Of a stretch of DNA of 64,000 nucleotides, positions 55,437-62,412 are shown in pieces. The notes under the pieces were generated by a model. It was not told where the DNA came from, searched no databases, and worked only from the letters and a program-made list of their open reading frames with translations. Both the position numbers and the translations under genes were made by a program. Numbering within the stretch: position 1 is the stretch's first letter; each line of letters opens with the position of its first letter. Source of the DNA: Deminuibacter sp966424055 (GTDB lineage Bacteria; Bacteroidota; Bacteroidia; Chitinophagales; Chitinophagaceae). Location of the stretch: NCBI GenBank assembly GCA_966424055.1, contig CBJLMB010000022.1, positions 35,607 to 99,606 of the forward strand, given 5' to 3'.

Positions 55437-55452
55437 CCCAAAGCTTATATCT

Positions 55453-55815
55453 ATGGCCAATACACAAACTAAAAACAAGTTGAAACATGAGCAGGTACAG
55501 TATATCGAATTCCTGTCGAAAGACCTGCAACGGGCCAAGGCATTTTACACCAAAAGCTTTGGCTGGAAGTTCACCGACTATGGCCCGGATTATACCGCTT
55601 TTGAAGGCGACTTTGTAGACGGCGGATTCACCAAGGGTGAACCGGTAAAGGGCACGGTTTTGGTGATCCTTTATTCAAATGATATCGACACCACCCTGCA
55701 AAAGGTTATTGCAGCCGGTGGTACTATTGTAAAGGATATATTCAGCTTTCCCGGTGGCAGGCGCTTCCATTTTACCGATCCTGATGGGTATGAGCTGGCG
55801 ATTTGGGCGTTGTAG
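55453..55815 (+). CDS. VOC-superfamily protein
   Basis: A 120-residue protein starting MANTQTKNKLKHEQVQYIEF. VOC features are 'YIEFLSKDLQRAKAFYTKSFGWKF' and 'GRRFHFTDPDGYELAIW' with the D-P-D-G-x-E-L metal-ligand strand. An in-frame extension to 55219 is open but shows no family resemblance, and a promoter box lies between. Likely glyoxalase-like; substrate unknown. Family B repeat B1 begins seven bases after the stop. Confidence 0.88.
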   Translation: MANTQTKNKLKHEQVQYIEFLSKDLQRAKAFYTKSFGWKFTDYGPDYTAFEGDFVDGGFTKGEPVKGTVLVILYSNDIDTTLQKVIAAGGTIVKDIFSFPGGRRFHFTDPDGYELAIWAL

Positions 55816-55821
55816 GTGGGT

Positions 55822-56036
55822 GATTGGTTGAGTGGTTGATTAGTTGAGTGGTTGAGTGGTTGAAACGGTCTGTTGCTACCAGTACATGGTTCATTGCGAG
55901 AGAAGCAAGCTTATCAAACAAATACAGACCTAAGCAACAGTACAATCGATAATGCCATTCCGTAGTAAAAGTTTGCTTCGTCGGCTGGGGCCTCTTCAAT
56001 GACGGTGGGGAATGGCGATCCCTGGTTCATGATTGA
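55822..56036. repeat. Interspersed repeat family B, copy B1
   Basis: About 215 nt, nearly identical to 59748-59964. It opens with 'gattggttgagtggttgattag' word repeats. A segment follows whose ends are inverted: TCATTGCGAG-AGAAGCAA at 55891-55908 against TTGCTTCG...CTCTTCAATGA near 55973-56002. These ends resemble REP sequences of the phylum. It closes with 'aatggcgatc'. No ORF. Confidence 0.85.
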
Positions 56037-56104
56037 GGCGTTAGGCGATTACCCGGGATTCATGACTTGCCTCTTGCGAAAGCTAGACTACCAGGTTATA
56101 AAGA

Positions 56105-56157
56105 GACGCTGTGCTTCCGCAAATAAGATGCTCGCCACTGGTGCAACTTCCCACTAG
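56105..56157. repeat. Partial, decayed copy of repeat family A
   Basis: 'cgccactggtgcaacttcccactagcg' matches the right end of family A (cgcaacttgccactagcg). It ends at the stop of the DUF4279 pseudogene. Confidence 0.5.
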
Positions 56158-56579
56158 CGTTCTTTATTAGGAAAGCAATAAAGGTCTATATCGAACTCAA
56201 TATTTAGCTCTTTGGTCAGTTTATTATATCTTGAGCCTAAATGTACCCACGGTGTACTTTCTCCATTGTCATAATATACAAATCATGCACAAGAGAACTC
56301 GCAATAATATTCTTCACAGAGTGGCTTAAATAAATCTATTTTCAGTTCAATTACATCTAGCAATTGATTCATTTGATCTTCGAACGATGAATATCTATCT
56401 AATGAAGTGCCCATCCGCCAACCATTTTTGTTTGCTTTTTTTAGAGGAAACTTTGGGTTTACTGAAAGGCCTTTTACATAAATCTTATTAGGTTGAATGC
56501 CCAATCTACTCGTTATGTCGTCATGGGTAATGTTATCAAAATCCCAAATGCAAAAATCCAGAACAATTTCATTTCTCAT
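56154..56579 (-). pseudogene. DUF4279 gene interrupted by one in-frame stop
   Basis: The frame from ATG 56579 reads 98 residues with DUF4279 features ('FDNITHDDITSRLGIQPNKIYVKG', 'NGWRMGTSL', 'DQMNQLLDVIELKIDLF') to a TGA at 56283-56285. The same frame then continues with FVYYDNGESTPWVHLGSRYN and on to the natural end ('FDIDLYCFPNKER') at 56154. One codon change would restore a normal 141-residue protein. DUF4279 proteins are often found as immunity-like genes at polymorphic-toxin loci. Nearby RHS-type remnants fit that setting. Confidence 0.75.
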
Positions 56580-56781
56580 AATTTACTAAGCTTTAATATT
56601 TATTCATTAAGGGATAACTGCAGCCGAATGAACCTCCATTAGTGCTTAATTTCCTCATTCACTAAGAGGAAATTAAAAATAAAACTTCGCCATTTAGGAT
56701 ATGAAGGATCGCTGTATGATGGCCGTTTTTTGCTACGTTTGAAAAAACATATTTCTTATTTTGAAATAGAAATATAGATTA

Positions 56782-56982
56782 TCATTGCTGATTCTGCTCA
56801 CCAGCAGATGGTTCCAAAAGATTTGTCTTTACACTTATTATTTGTGCAAGCATTATATTTTTCTGCTGCCTTGTTGTACAATAATTACCTATTATCCTTT
56901 TCTTGTGTTCAAAAATGTCCCCACATGAGCTGAACAGAATAAAGAGTAGAAACACAGCCTGTCGAAAGAAAATTATCTTCAT
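56782..56982 (-). CDS. Small lipoprotein, possibly truncated
   Basis: A 66-residue ORF starting MKIIFFRQAVFLLFILFSSC, a clear lipoprotein signal. The mature start 'CGDIFEHKKRIIGNY' looks like many small Bacteroidota lipoproteins. After that point the sequence is low in structure, and an alternative frame reads 'LYNKAAEKYNACTNNKCKD', so a frameshift is possible. Family unknown. Confidence 0.5.
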   Translation of the reverse strand: MKIIFFRQAVFLLFILFSSCGDIFEHKKRIIGNYCTTRQQKNIMLAQIISVKTNLLEPSAGEQNQQ

Positions 56983-57005
56983 AGCTTATTTAAGAGTTCT
57001 AATTA

Positions 57006-57222
57006 TTATGGATAACTATTTCCTTTTCCGTATGCGGGCTGCCCTTCATCTTCAGCATCCTTCATCCCTTTAGCAATTTCAAGGCTACTGGCTGGTATAT
57101 CCCTGGTTACCTGCGCCTGTACTACTACTGGGTACATTGCCCGGCGCCATACCGGCAATAGCTGCCAGCAGTAATGCTGGTAATACTATTCCCTGCTTCC
57201 ATTTTGTGTTAGCCCTGGACAT
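57006..57222 (-). pseudogene. Broken N-terminus of an RHS-type secreted protein
   Basis: An ATG at 57222 opens MSRANTKWKQGIVLPALLLA, a signal peptide. The frame then runs into a stop after 45 codons. Dropping one base near 57131-57133 (GGG) restores a typical cleavage region and mature start 'VPVVVQAQVTRDIPASSLEI', ending 'GQPAYGKGNSYP' and a stop at 57006. The style (QVTRD...YGxGNSYP) matches the start of large Bacteroidota DUF6443/RHS proteins, from memory. Nothing of the body remains. Confidence 0.4.
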
Positions 57223-57252
57223 ACCTGTTTTTTATGGGTGGTGTATGATAGG

Positions 57253-58002
57253 TTAGCGTGCTGATTTTTGTAATTGCTGTAACTGTGATTGCAGTTGTTT
57301 TAGCAAGGCTGCCTGATCATCTAATTGTTTTTGCTGTGCTTGTTTGGCTTTATCCTGTTCAATGATGTATAAAGTGAGTTCTTCTATTTTTACCTGTTGC
57401 TGTTTAACTATTTCGCCAAGATCGAGTCCTTTTTGTTCTATTTCCTTTGCTGCTGGCATATCGGGCAGGTGTTTGTTTTCCTTGATATAGCTGCTTACCT
57501 CTTCCAGGGGTTTCAATGTATAAGCAGGATCAAATACATAATCAGCCCAGTTCTGAGACACCCGAACTTTTTTAGCCAGGATATTACCATTTACTGATAG
57601 CTTTTCTGCCGGTGCCGAAGTACCGACGCCTACATTCCCATTATCCATGAGTGTAAGTCTGCTGGTACATAACCCACCCTCCACACATCCGAGATTATCG
57701 TAAGCCCAGAACTGAAGGCTATTACCATAGTTGCCACTCATATTGTAAATACTCCATCTGCTGGCCGATCCGTTGGCTGTTTTGGCTGGATTATTCAGAT
57801 GGATCATTCCACCAACATCGTTTCCAGAAATAACACTAGAAATACCACCAGATACAATAAGATTACCATTTACATCTAATTTTTCCCTGGGAGTGGTTGT
57901 TCCAATACCTACATTATTATTGGCATCTGTAATAACCTGTGCATATAGCGTATTTACAGATAGACCTATTGCTAACAGGAAGGACGAAGCGACGTATTTC
58001 AT
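57253..58002 (-). CDS. Secreted fibre-like protein with C-terminal coiled coil, 249 residues
   Basis: Signal peptide ending near residue 21 (LYAQV). Two 'NNVGIGTTTPREKLDVNGN' / 'GNVGVGTSAPAEKLSVNGN' repeats follow, then the conserved 'KVRVSQNWADYVFDPAYTLKPLEEVSSYIKENKHLPDMPAAKEI' block. A long Gln-rich coiled coil runs to the end (QQQVKIEELTLYIIEQDKAK...). The family resembles tail-fibre-type trimeric stalks but lacks an S74 autoprotease. It overlaps the upstream homologue by four bases (ATGA). Surface role inferred only. Confidence 0.8.
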   Translation of the reverse strand: MKYVASSFLLAIGLSVNTLYAQVITDANNNVGIGTTTPREKLDVNGNLIVSGGISSVISGNDVGGMIHLNNPAKTANGSASRWSIYNMSGNYGNSLQFWAYDNLGCVEGGLCTSRLTLMDNGNVGVGTSAPAEKLSVNGNILAKKVRVSQNWADYVFDPAYTLKPLEEVSSYIKENKHLPDMPAAKEIEQKGLDLGEIVKQQQVKIEELTLYIIEQDKAKQAQQKQLDDQAALLKQLQSQLQQLQKSAR

Positions 58003-59129
58003 TTTACTTTTTCTTTTAGTGATTCAATTTCCTTTTGAAGTTCTTTCATCAGTTTAACCTGCTGCCTTAATGTGTCGAGTTCTTTTTGCTGTTGGAGAAT
58101 GTACAATTGCAATTCTTCTATTTTCTGCATTTGCTTTTGCTGTATATCTCCAATGTCAAGCCCTTTTTCATTTATTTCAGCAACAGAGGGGATGCCAGGC
58201 AAATGTTTGTTTGACTGGATATAAGATGCTACAGAATCGAGATGAGGCAATTGGTAGGACGAATCAAATACATAATCGGCCCACCCGTTCTGCGTTACCC
58301 TGACTTTGCGGGCGGCAATATCCCCATTCACCGATAATTTATATTGCGGGTTATTTGTACCTATGCCAACATTGCCATTGGTGGTAAGTATCATTACATC
58401 GTTGCCATAGCCTGCCATTAGTTTCAAGGGGTGATTGGATTCTGTACCAATTCTGCCTGCCGGATCGCCCCAGGAATCATGTGAAAAAATACCCGTTTTA
58501 ACCAGGGAAGCTCTTACCAGTAATTTGGAATGACCATTTCCATACAGGTCCACTACATTGTTCCAGTTCTGTGCATTGTCAATAGTAGTGGTGCCAATGC
58601 CTACTCCTTTTGCATTCCATGTGCCGGTACCGGGCAGGAAAACATTGTCGTTAAACCGGTTTTTGTATGAAAGTGTAGTAACGGCAGTGCCTGAAAGCGG
58701 TTCATCGGCGGCAGTCCAGTTCTGGTACCAGTTGGCTTCATCACCCGGCCTGCCTATTGAATAAGCTGAAACTTTGAATCGCAGGAAGTAGTCGATCGAA
58801 TTAATGAAAATGACCACTTTCCCATTCTCATTAGCCAGCATTATTACTGGTGTAAAACCACCGGCAGAGCTAACAGATGTATTGGTGAATTTATTGTCAT
58901 AGATATACCAGGTGATCATTACATCAATAGTCTCGGATGTGCCATAGTTAAATCCGTCTATTTTTACAACAGGCATCTGTCCCTGGCTTTGAAAAAGGAT
59001 ATTTGTTTTGATCTTAACACCATTTGCCGGAGTGCCATTCATATAGTAATTGAGCACGTCATAGCTTTGTGCATTTGCAGCTTGTAGCAAGCTGGCAAAC
59101 AGAACAATTAATACCAGTTTTTTAAGCAT
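57999..59129 (-). CDS. Secreted fibre-like protein with C-terminal coiled coil, 376 residues
   Basis: Signal peptide ending near residue 20 (AANAQS). The N-terminal 180 residues form a beta-rich domain of unknown type ('GVKIKTNILFQSQGQMPVVKIDGFNYG'). Then come 'NGNVGIGTNNPQYKLSVNGDI', 'KVRVTQNGWADYVFDSSYQLPHLDSVASYIQSNKHLPGIPSVAEI' and a coiled coil. It is a paralogue of the gene downstream, with which it overlaps by four bases. In this phylum such proteins often stand beside RHS-type genes. Confidence 0.8.
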   Translation of the reverse strand: MLKKLVLIVLFASLLQAANAQSYDVLNYYMNGTPANGVKIKTNILFQSQGQMPVVKIDGFNYGTSETIDVMITWYIYDNKFTNTSVSSAGGFTPVIMLANENGKVVIFINSIDYFLRFKVSAYSIGRPGDEANWYQNWTAADEPLSGTAVTTLSYKNRFNDNVFLPGTGTWNAKGVGIGTTTIDNAQNWNNVVDLYGNGHSKLLVRASLVKTGIFSHDSWGDPAGRIGTESNHPLKLMAGYGNDVMILTTNGNVGIGTNNPQYKLSVNGDIAARKVRVTQNGWADYVFDSSYQLPHLDSVASYIQSNKHLPGIPSVAEINEKGLDIGDIQQKQMQKIEELQLYILQQQKELDTLRQQVKLMKELQKEIESLKEKVK

Positions 59130-59154
59130 GTTGTTTTGTTATTTGCGGTGGTGC

Positions 59155-59566
59155 TTATCGTATTACTTTTTGTAAAACAGTTGCCAGTTTTTTTTCCAGG
59201 CTGGCGATCTGGACTGCCTGCTGCTGAATCATTATTTTCATGTCTGTAAGTTGGGTATTCTCTTTTTTTAGTTCGATCAAATACAAGGTCAGTAACTTTT
59301 ATCCCGGATGCATGATGACTTAATGAAACAGGCAGCACAATGTCTCCGGCCTTTATTTCATATAAGGGGATGCTGATATTGGGCAAACGGCTTCCATCGC
59401 TTACAGTATTTTTCGGGGAACAGCATGTCGCCCGGATACCAATTACTCCCCCAGTTTCAGTAAACTTACAGGACAAACCATCCATACGCATCTGCGCCCA
59501 TAACAGGTGGGGCGCGAAGGATAGCAAAGCGCAGCAGCGGGCTGTATGCAGAAGTTTTGGGTTCAA
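59155..59566 (-). pseudogene. Chimeric remnant: RHS-type N-terminus joined to a fibre-like coiled coil
   Basis: From ATG 59566 the frame gives a signal peptide (HLLWAQ) and the RHS-type start 'LPNISIPLYEIKAGDIVLPV' then 'SLSHHASGIKVTDL'. Near 59290 the sequence switches, out of frame, to LYLIELKKENTQLTDMKIM and a coiled coil ending ATVLQKVIR with a stop at 59155. That tail is the C-terminus of a third fibre-like protein like its two neighbours. The unshifted frame runs to 59108 as nonsense. A deletion joining two genes explains both halves. Confidence 0.7.
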
Positions 59567-59747
59567 GGTGTTCGCTTTAAGGTTTTTTATAGAATCCGGA
59601 CAAAATAAATTACCGATTCTCTAAATTGCAACCAGTGAAAACACGGTTTTTATACCGTACCAATTTCGGGATCAATATTAGGAAATATTATGCCCTTTAT
59701 TCAAAGTTTCTGCTCTCTGTGGATATTCTTTCCCCTAAGCGGCTATG

Positions 59748-59964
59748 GATTGGTTGAGTGGTTGATTAGTTGAATGGTTGAGTGGTTGAAACGGTCAGTT
59801 GCTACCAGTACACGGTTCATTGCGAGAGAAGCAAGCTTATCAAACAAATACAGACCTAAGCAACAGTACAGTCGCTAATGCCGTTCCGTAGTAAAAGTTT
59901 GCTTATTGGCTGGGCCCTTTTCGGAATGACCGCGGGGGAATGGCGATCACCGGTTCGTGATTGA
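59748..59964. repeat. Interspersed repeat family B, copy B2
   Basis: About 217 nt in the same orientation as B1 and nearly identical, including 'acggttcattgcgagagaag' and 'cagacctaagcaacagtaca'. With B1 it brackets the decayed RHS/fibre segment at 56.04-59.75 kb. Confidence 0.85.
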
Positions 59965-60059
59965 CACTTTATCGTAAGCTTCAGCAAAAACAGCAGCAGT
60001 CTGTGTATAAAAGATGAGCCGATAGTTTGCGCAGGTTGTTCAGTTTGTTACATTTGGAT

Positions 60060-60485
60060 ATGATCAATACCGGAGATACCGCCCGCGCCTATGCCACGGT
60101 AACAGTAGCCGACACGGCAAAGGGTTTGCTGGACAATTACAGCAACGGGCAACGTGGTGAAGCCTATGCAGAAGTGTATGCCACCACTAAAATGATCGCC
60201 CTGATGGAGCTGGCTGCAGGCCGCTTGCTGCAATCCATCCAGTCACCAGGCGAGTTATCGGTAGGTGTGGATGTTCAGGTAAAACACCTTGCACCCACAG
60301 AACCCGGTCAGCAGGTAGAAGCTATTGCCACTTACCTGGGACTTGAGGGCAAATTGTATAAGTTTAAAGTAGAAGCTTTTGATGAACTGGGCAAAATAGG
60401 CGAAGGCCTGCATACCAGGGCTATTATCCAGGTACACAAATTCGCAGAGAAAATAGCCAAACGGAAAGCTGCGAAGGATACATAG
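60060..60485 (+). CDS. Hot-dog-fold thioesterase (FlK-like)
   Basis: About 141 residues from the preferred ATG 60060 (MINTGDTARAYATVTVADTA). The hot-dog helix is 'ATTKMIALMELAAGRLLQ' and the following strand pair is 'SVGVDVQVKHLAPTEPGQQVEAIATYLG'; 'HTRAIIQVHKFAEKIAKRK' ends the protein. The helix with Thr/Glu and a later His resembles fluoroacetyl-CoA-specific thioesterase-like proteins that hydrolyse acyl-CoA. The upstream in-frame start at 60027 lacks support. Confidence 0.8.
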   Translation: MINTGDTARAYATVTVADTAKGLLDNYSNGQRGEAYAEVYATTKMIALMELAAGRLLQSIQSPGELSVGVDVQVKHLAPTEPGQQVEAIATYLGLEGKLYKFKVEAFDELGKIGEGLHTRAIIQVHKFAEKIAKRKAAKDT

Positions 60486-60517
60486 TACTTGGCGATTGCG
60501 GATAATGTTAGCGGTCA

Positions 60518-60549
60518 TTGATACGGTAGCCTGCAAACAATTATCTTTG
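60518..60549 (+). promoter_or_regulatory. Promoter of the lipoprotein gene at 60572
   Basis: TTG at 60518-60520 and TATCTTTG at 60542-60549, spaced by 21 bases, fit the Bacteroidota TTTG-N19to21-TAnnTTTG promoter. The ATG lies 22 bp after the -7 box. Confidence 0.5.
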
Positions 60550-60571
60550 CGCCTTTAATTATTGTTGATCT

Positions 60572-61144
60572 ATGAAACCATTTTTATTGTTGGCAGCAAT
60601 ATGGCTGATGATTGGCAGCGGCTGCTCATTGTTCGGTCCTTCTTATTATCTTGATAATCCCACTGATAAAGCACTCTCTCTTGTATTGGATGGTAAAGCG
60701 CTAACCCTTCAACCGGGTGAACACAAGCGTGTTTCTATCGGCAAAGGCAATCATCAACTCAAAACGGCAGATGGCAAAGAGATGCCTTTTACCATCCCTG
60801 AATACCAGGAAGGCGGCATCATCAACCCTACCCGGTCTACTTATGTATTGTGGATAGAAGCATATACCACCGGGAAGCAAACAACCTATAACGTTCCGCC
60901 TGTCACGATACAGGTTGACAATATGCCTTATACAGGCCCGTTTGAAGGGGCGAGCAATGAGGTGTTTATTGCACGCCAGCAGCCTTTCTACTGGAACTAT
61001 GATGTAAACAAAGCTTTTCCTAAAAAAGTGACAAGTGAAACGGGTGGTAATAATGTAACCGTGATACTGAAAAGGAAATTATACAGGCAGCAGGATTTTA
61101 TCCGGCGCTACGAGGCTGAGCAGCATGTAGAACCACAGGAATAA
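60572..61144 (+). CDS. Hypothetical lipoprotein, 190 residues
   Basis: Lipoprotein signal (AIWLMIGSGC, Cys at residue 18). The mature part starts with 'YYLDNPTDKALSLVLDGKALTLQPGEHKRVSIGKGNHQL', a beta-sandwich-like segment, and continues to 'VTVILKRKLYRQQDFIRRYEAEQ'. Family not recognised; the fold looks like a small carrier or envelope protein. Its stop codon lies inside the 5' arm of a perfect terminator palindrome, and its last 28 codons are duplicated immediately downstream. Confidence 0.75.
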   Translation: MKPFLLLAAIWLMIGSGCSLFGPSYYLDNPTDKALSLVLDGKALTLQPGEHKRVSIGKGNHQLKTADGKEMPFTIPEYQEGGIINPTRSTYVLWIEAYTTGKQTTYNVPPVTIQVDNMPYTGPFEGASNEVFIARQQPFYWNYDVNKAFPKKVTSETGGNNVTVILKRKLYRQQDFIRRYEAEQHVEPQE

Positions 61145-61177
61145 AGTGAGGCACTCTTCAAGAGTGCCTCACTTTAT
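61141..61177. terminator. Perfect 17-bp palindrome, bidirectional terminator (copy 1)
   Basis: ATAAAGTGAGGCACTCT pairs fully with AGAGTGCCTCACTTTAT around a TCA loop. The stop codon of the lipoprotein gene is in its left arm. A-rich and T-rich ends suit termination in both directions. Confidence 0.8.
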
Positions 61178-61279
61178 TAAGACAGAATTGGTTTGCCAAT
61201 GTGATACTGAAAAGAAAATTACACAGGCAACAGGGCTTATCCGGCGCTACAAGGCTAAGCAGCATGTACAACCACAGGA

Positions 61280-61316
61280 ATAGAGTGAGGCACTCTTCAA
61301 GAGTGCCTCACTCTAT
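61280..61316. terminator. Perfect 17-bp palindrome, bidirectional terminator (copy 2)
   Basis: ATAGAGTGAGGCACTCT pairs fully with AGAGTGCCTCACTCTAT. It differs from copy 1 by one change in each arm, and the two changes compensate. It would end transcripts of the GNAT remnant that ends here on the minus strand. Confidence 0.8.
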
Positions 61317-61492
61317 TAAGACAGAATTGGTTTGCCAAATATTTCAGGGAAAGGAAAGCTGCGACCGGTATGGTAAAAGCCACGGCGTTCGTACCAGGCG
61401 ATCAACTCAGTCCTGATATTCACCACCGTGATCTGGATGGTTGTACAACCTTTTTGCCTGGCCATCCTGAAAAGTATTTTCCTTCCTGCGTT
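61316..61492 (-). pseudogene. C-terminal remnant of a GNAT acetyltransferase
   Basis: The minus-strand frame reads GRKILFRMARQKGCTTIQIT then 'VVNIRTELIAWYERRGFYHTGRSFPFPEIFGKPILS' and stops at 61316. The 'L-I-A-W-Y-E-R-R-G-F-x-x-T-G' block is the standard GNAT C-terminus (motif B). Upstream, an in-frame TAG at 61493 and a likely frameshift around 61480-61500 break the acetyl-CoA motif, so no active enzyme is made. Confidence 0.7.
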
Positions 61493-61630
61493 CTACGTGC
61501 ATCCCTCGGGATAAATTACCGGCTGATCGCTAATTGTCAGAAGCTTATATTGACAGGTAAATATCCCCCTGTTCTATCCCTGCATACTGCCGACTGAAGA
61601 CTGACAAAAAACAGCGTTAACTGGCCATTA

Positions 61631-61665
61631 AATATGATTTAAATCATATTTTTTGTTTATTTTTG
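61631..61665 (+). promoter_or_regulatory. Perfect 20-bp palindrome next to a promoter box
   Basis: AATATGATTTAAATCATATT (61631-61650) is fully self-complementary. Its core TGAT-TTAA-ATCA has the half-site spacing of Crp/Fnr-type operators. TATTTTTG (61658-61665), an exact TAnnTTTG -7 box, follows directly, so the palindrome overlaps the -33 region. Confidence 0.6.
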
Positions 61666-61750
61666 TAATAAAATGTATTAATGTTATTATTTAAATCTTA
61701 TTTAACAAAGTCCTCCATTGGCTTTTTACATCCATAAAATTGTAAGAAAG

Positions 61751-62188
61751 ATGAATTACAAGTATCCGCAAACACCGTTTGCCAAAGCTGTATTAACAGG
61801 TTTATTTGCCGGGTTAACAGCTACACTGATCTGTTTGGCCTATGGCTTTTTCTTCCGTTTTTCAACAGGTTTTACCATGTCGTCTATTATCAATGTGCCT
61901 TCTATTATCATCGGCTGTCATATTGTGCTGGTGGTTTGTGGTATGTTGTATTATGCAGCAAGAAAAACGCTGGGACAAATGGGCAAAGCTATTTTTATCC
62001 TGGTCTTTTTACTGCTCACCGTTTTTTGTGTATACAAAACCGGCAGCATACAACGTTCACCGGTGCATGAACTCACTGTTCAGTTCAGAGGACTGCTGGG
62101 TGGTATACTGGTAATCATCGGGGCTTGTATCAGCCTGCTGATCCCGGCTTTAACCGGCAACCGGAAATTTGAGGAGATGATGCTGTAG
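61751..62188 (+). CDS. Small four-helix membrane protein, 145 residues
   Basis: The ATG at 61751 (MNYKYPQTPFAKAVLTGLFA) is preferred over an upstream TTG at 61718. Four hydrophobic segments are seen: near residues 12-34, 45-68, 78-96 and 112-133 (GGILVIIGACISLLIPAL). Family not recognised; there is no obvious transport or redox motif. The Fnr-like palindrome upstream suggests control by oxygen or nitrogen oxides, which is inference. Confidence 0.7.
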   Translation: MNYKYPQTPFAKAVLTGLFAGLTATLICLAYGFFFRFSTGFTMSSIINVPSIIIGCHIVLVVCGMLYYAARKTLGQMGKAIFILVFLLLTVFCVYKTGSIQRSPVHELTVQFRGLLGGILVIIGACISLLIPALTGNRKFEEMML

Positions 62189-62194
62189 AGCATA

Positions 62195-62405
62195 CAGTTG
62201 ACAGTCTTCAGTCGGCAGTATGCAGTCTACAGTCTGCAGGAAGATGTTGAATGGCAGATGATATTATTGTACCTCCATCCTCCACACTAGCGATTCATCA
62301 CCAGCCACTCGCGCCGGTATTTAACTAGCAACAGTCAGTTAGCAGCCCTACGCAAGTATACTAGCCTCCACACTAGCGATTCATCACTAGCCACTTGCGC
62401 AGGGT
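62195..62405. repeat. Word-like repeats and partial family A copies
   Basis: 'acagtcttcagtcggcagtatgcagtctacagtctgcag' near 62199-62240 is slippage-type sequence. Then 'cacactagcgattcatcac' occurs twice (about 62286 and 62371), each followed by 'agccactcgcgc' or 'agccacttgcgc', resembling the arms of family A. No gene. Confidence 0.6.
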
Positions 62406-62412
62406 ATCGATC

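Larger units (their letters stand above)
61061..61339. repeat. Tandem duplication of gene 3' end plus terminator
   Basis: Unit 1 (61061-61200) holds the last 28 codons of the lipoprotein gene, the palindrome and 'gacagaattggtttgccaa'. Unit 2 (61201-61339) repeats it with roughly ten differences and one deletion in the coding part. The copy has no start and codes for nothing intact; the differences show the duplication is not recent. Confidence 0.85.

Noticed and set aside
55219..55452. Extended N-terminus of the VOC protein
   Set aside because: The added residues show no family match and a TACCTTTG promoter box lies between the two starts.
56283..56285. Selenocysteine or programmed read-through at the TGA in the DUF4279 gene
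   Set aside because: No reason for it in the family and no selenocysteine element was visible; simple decay beside other broken genes is the better explanation.
61201..61416. 71-codon ORF after the lipoprotein gene
   Set aside because: It reads the duplicated gene tail in a shifted frame after drift; no start and no independent function is supported.
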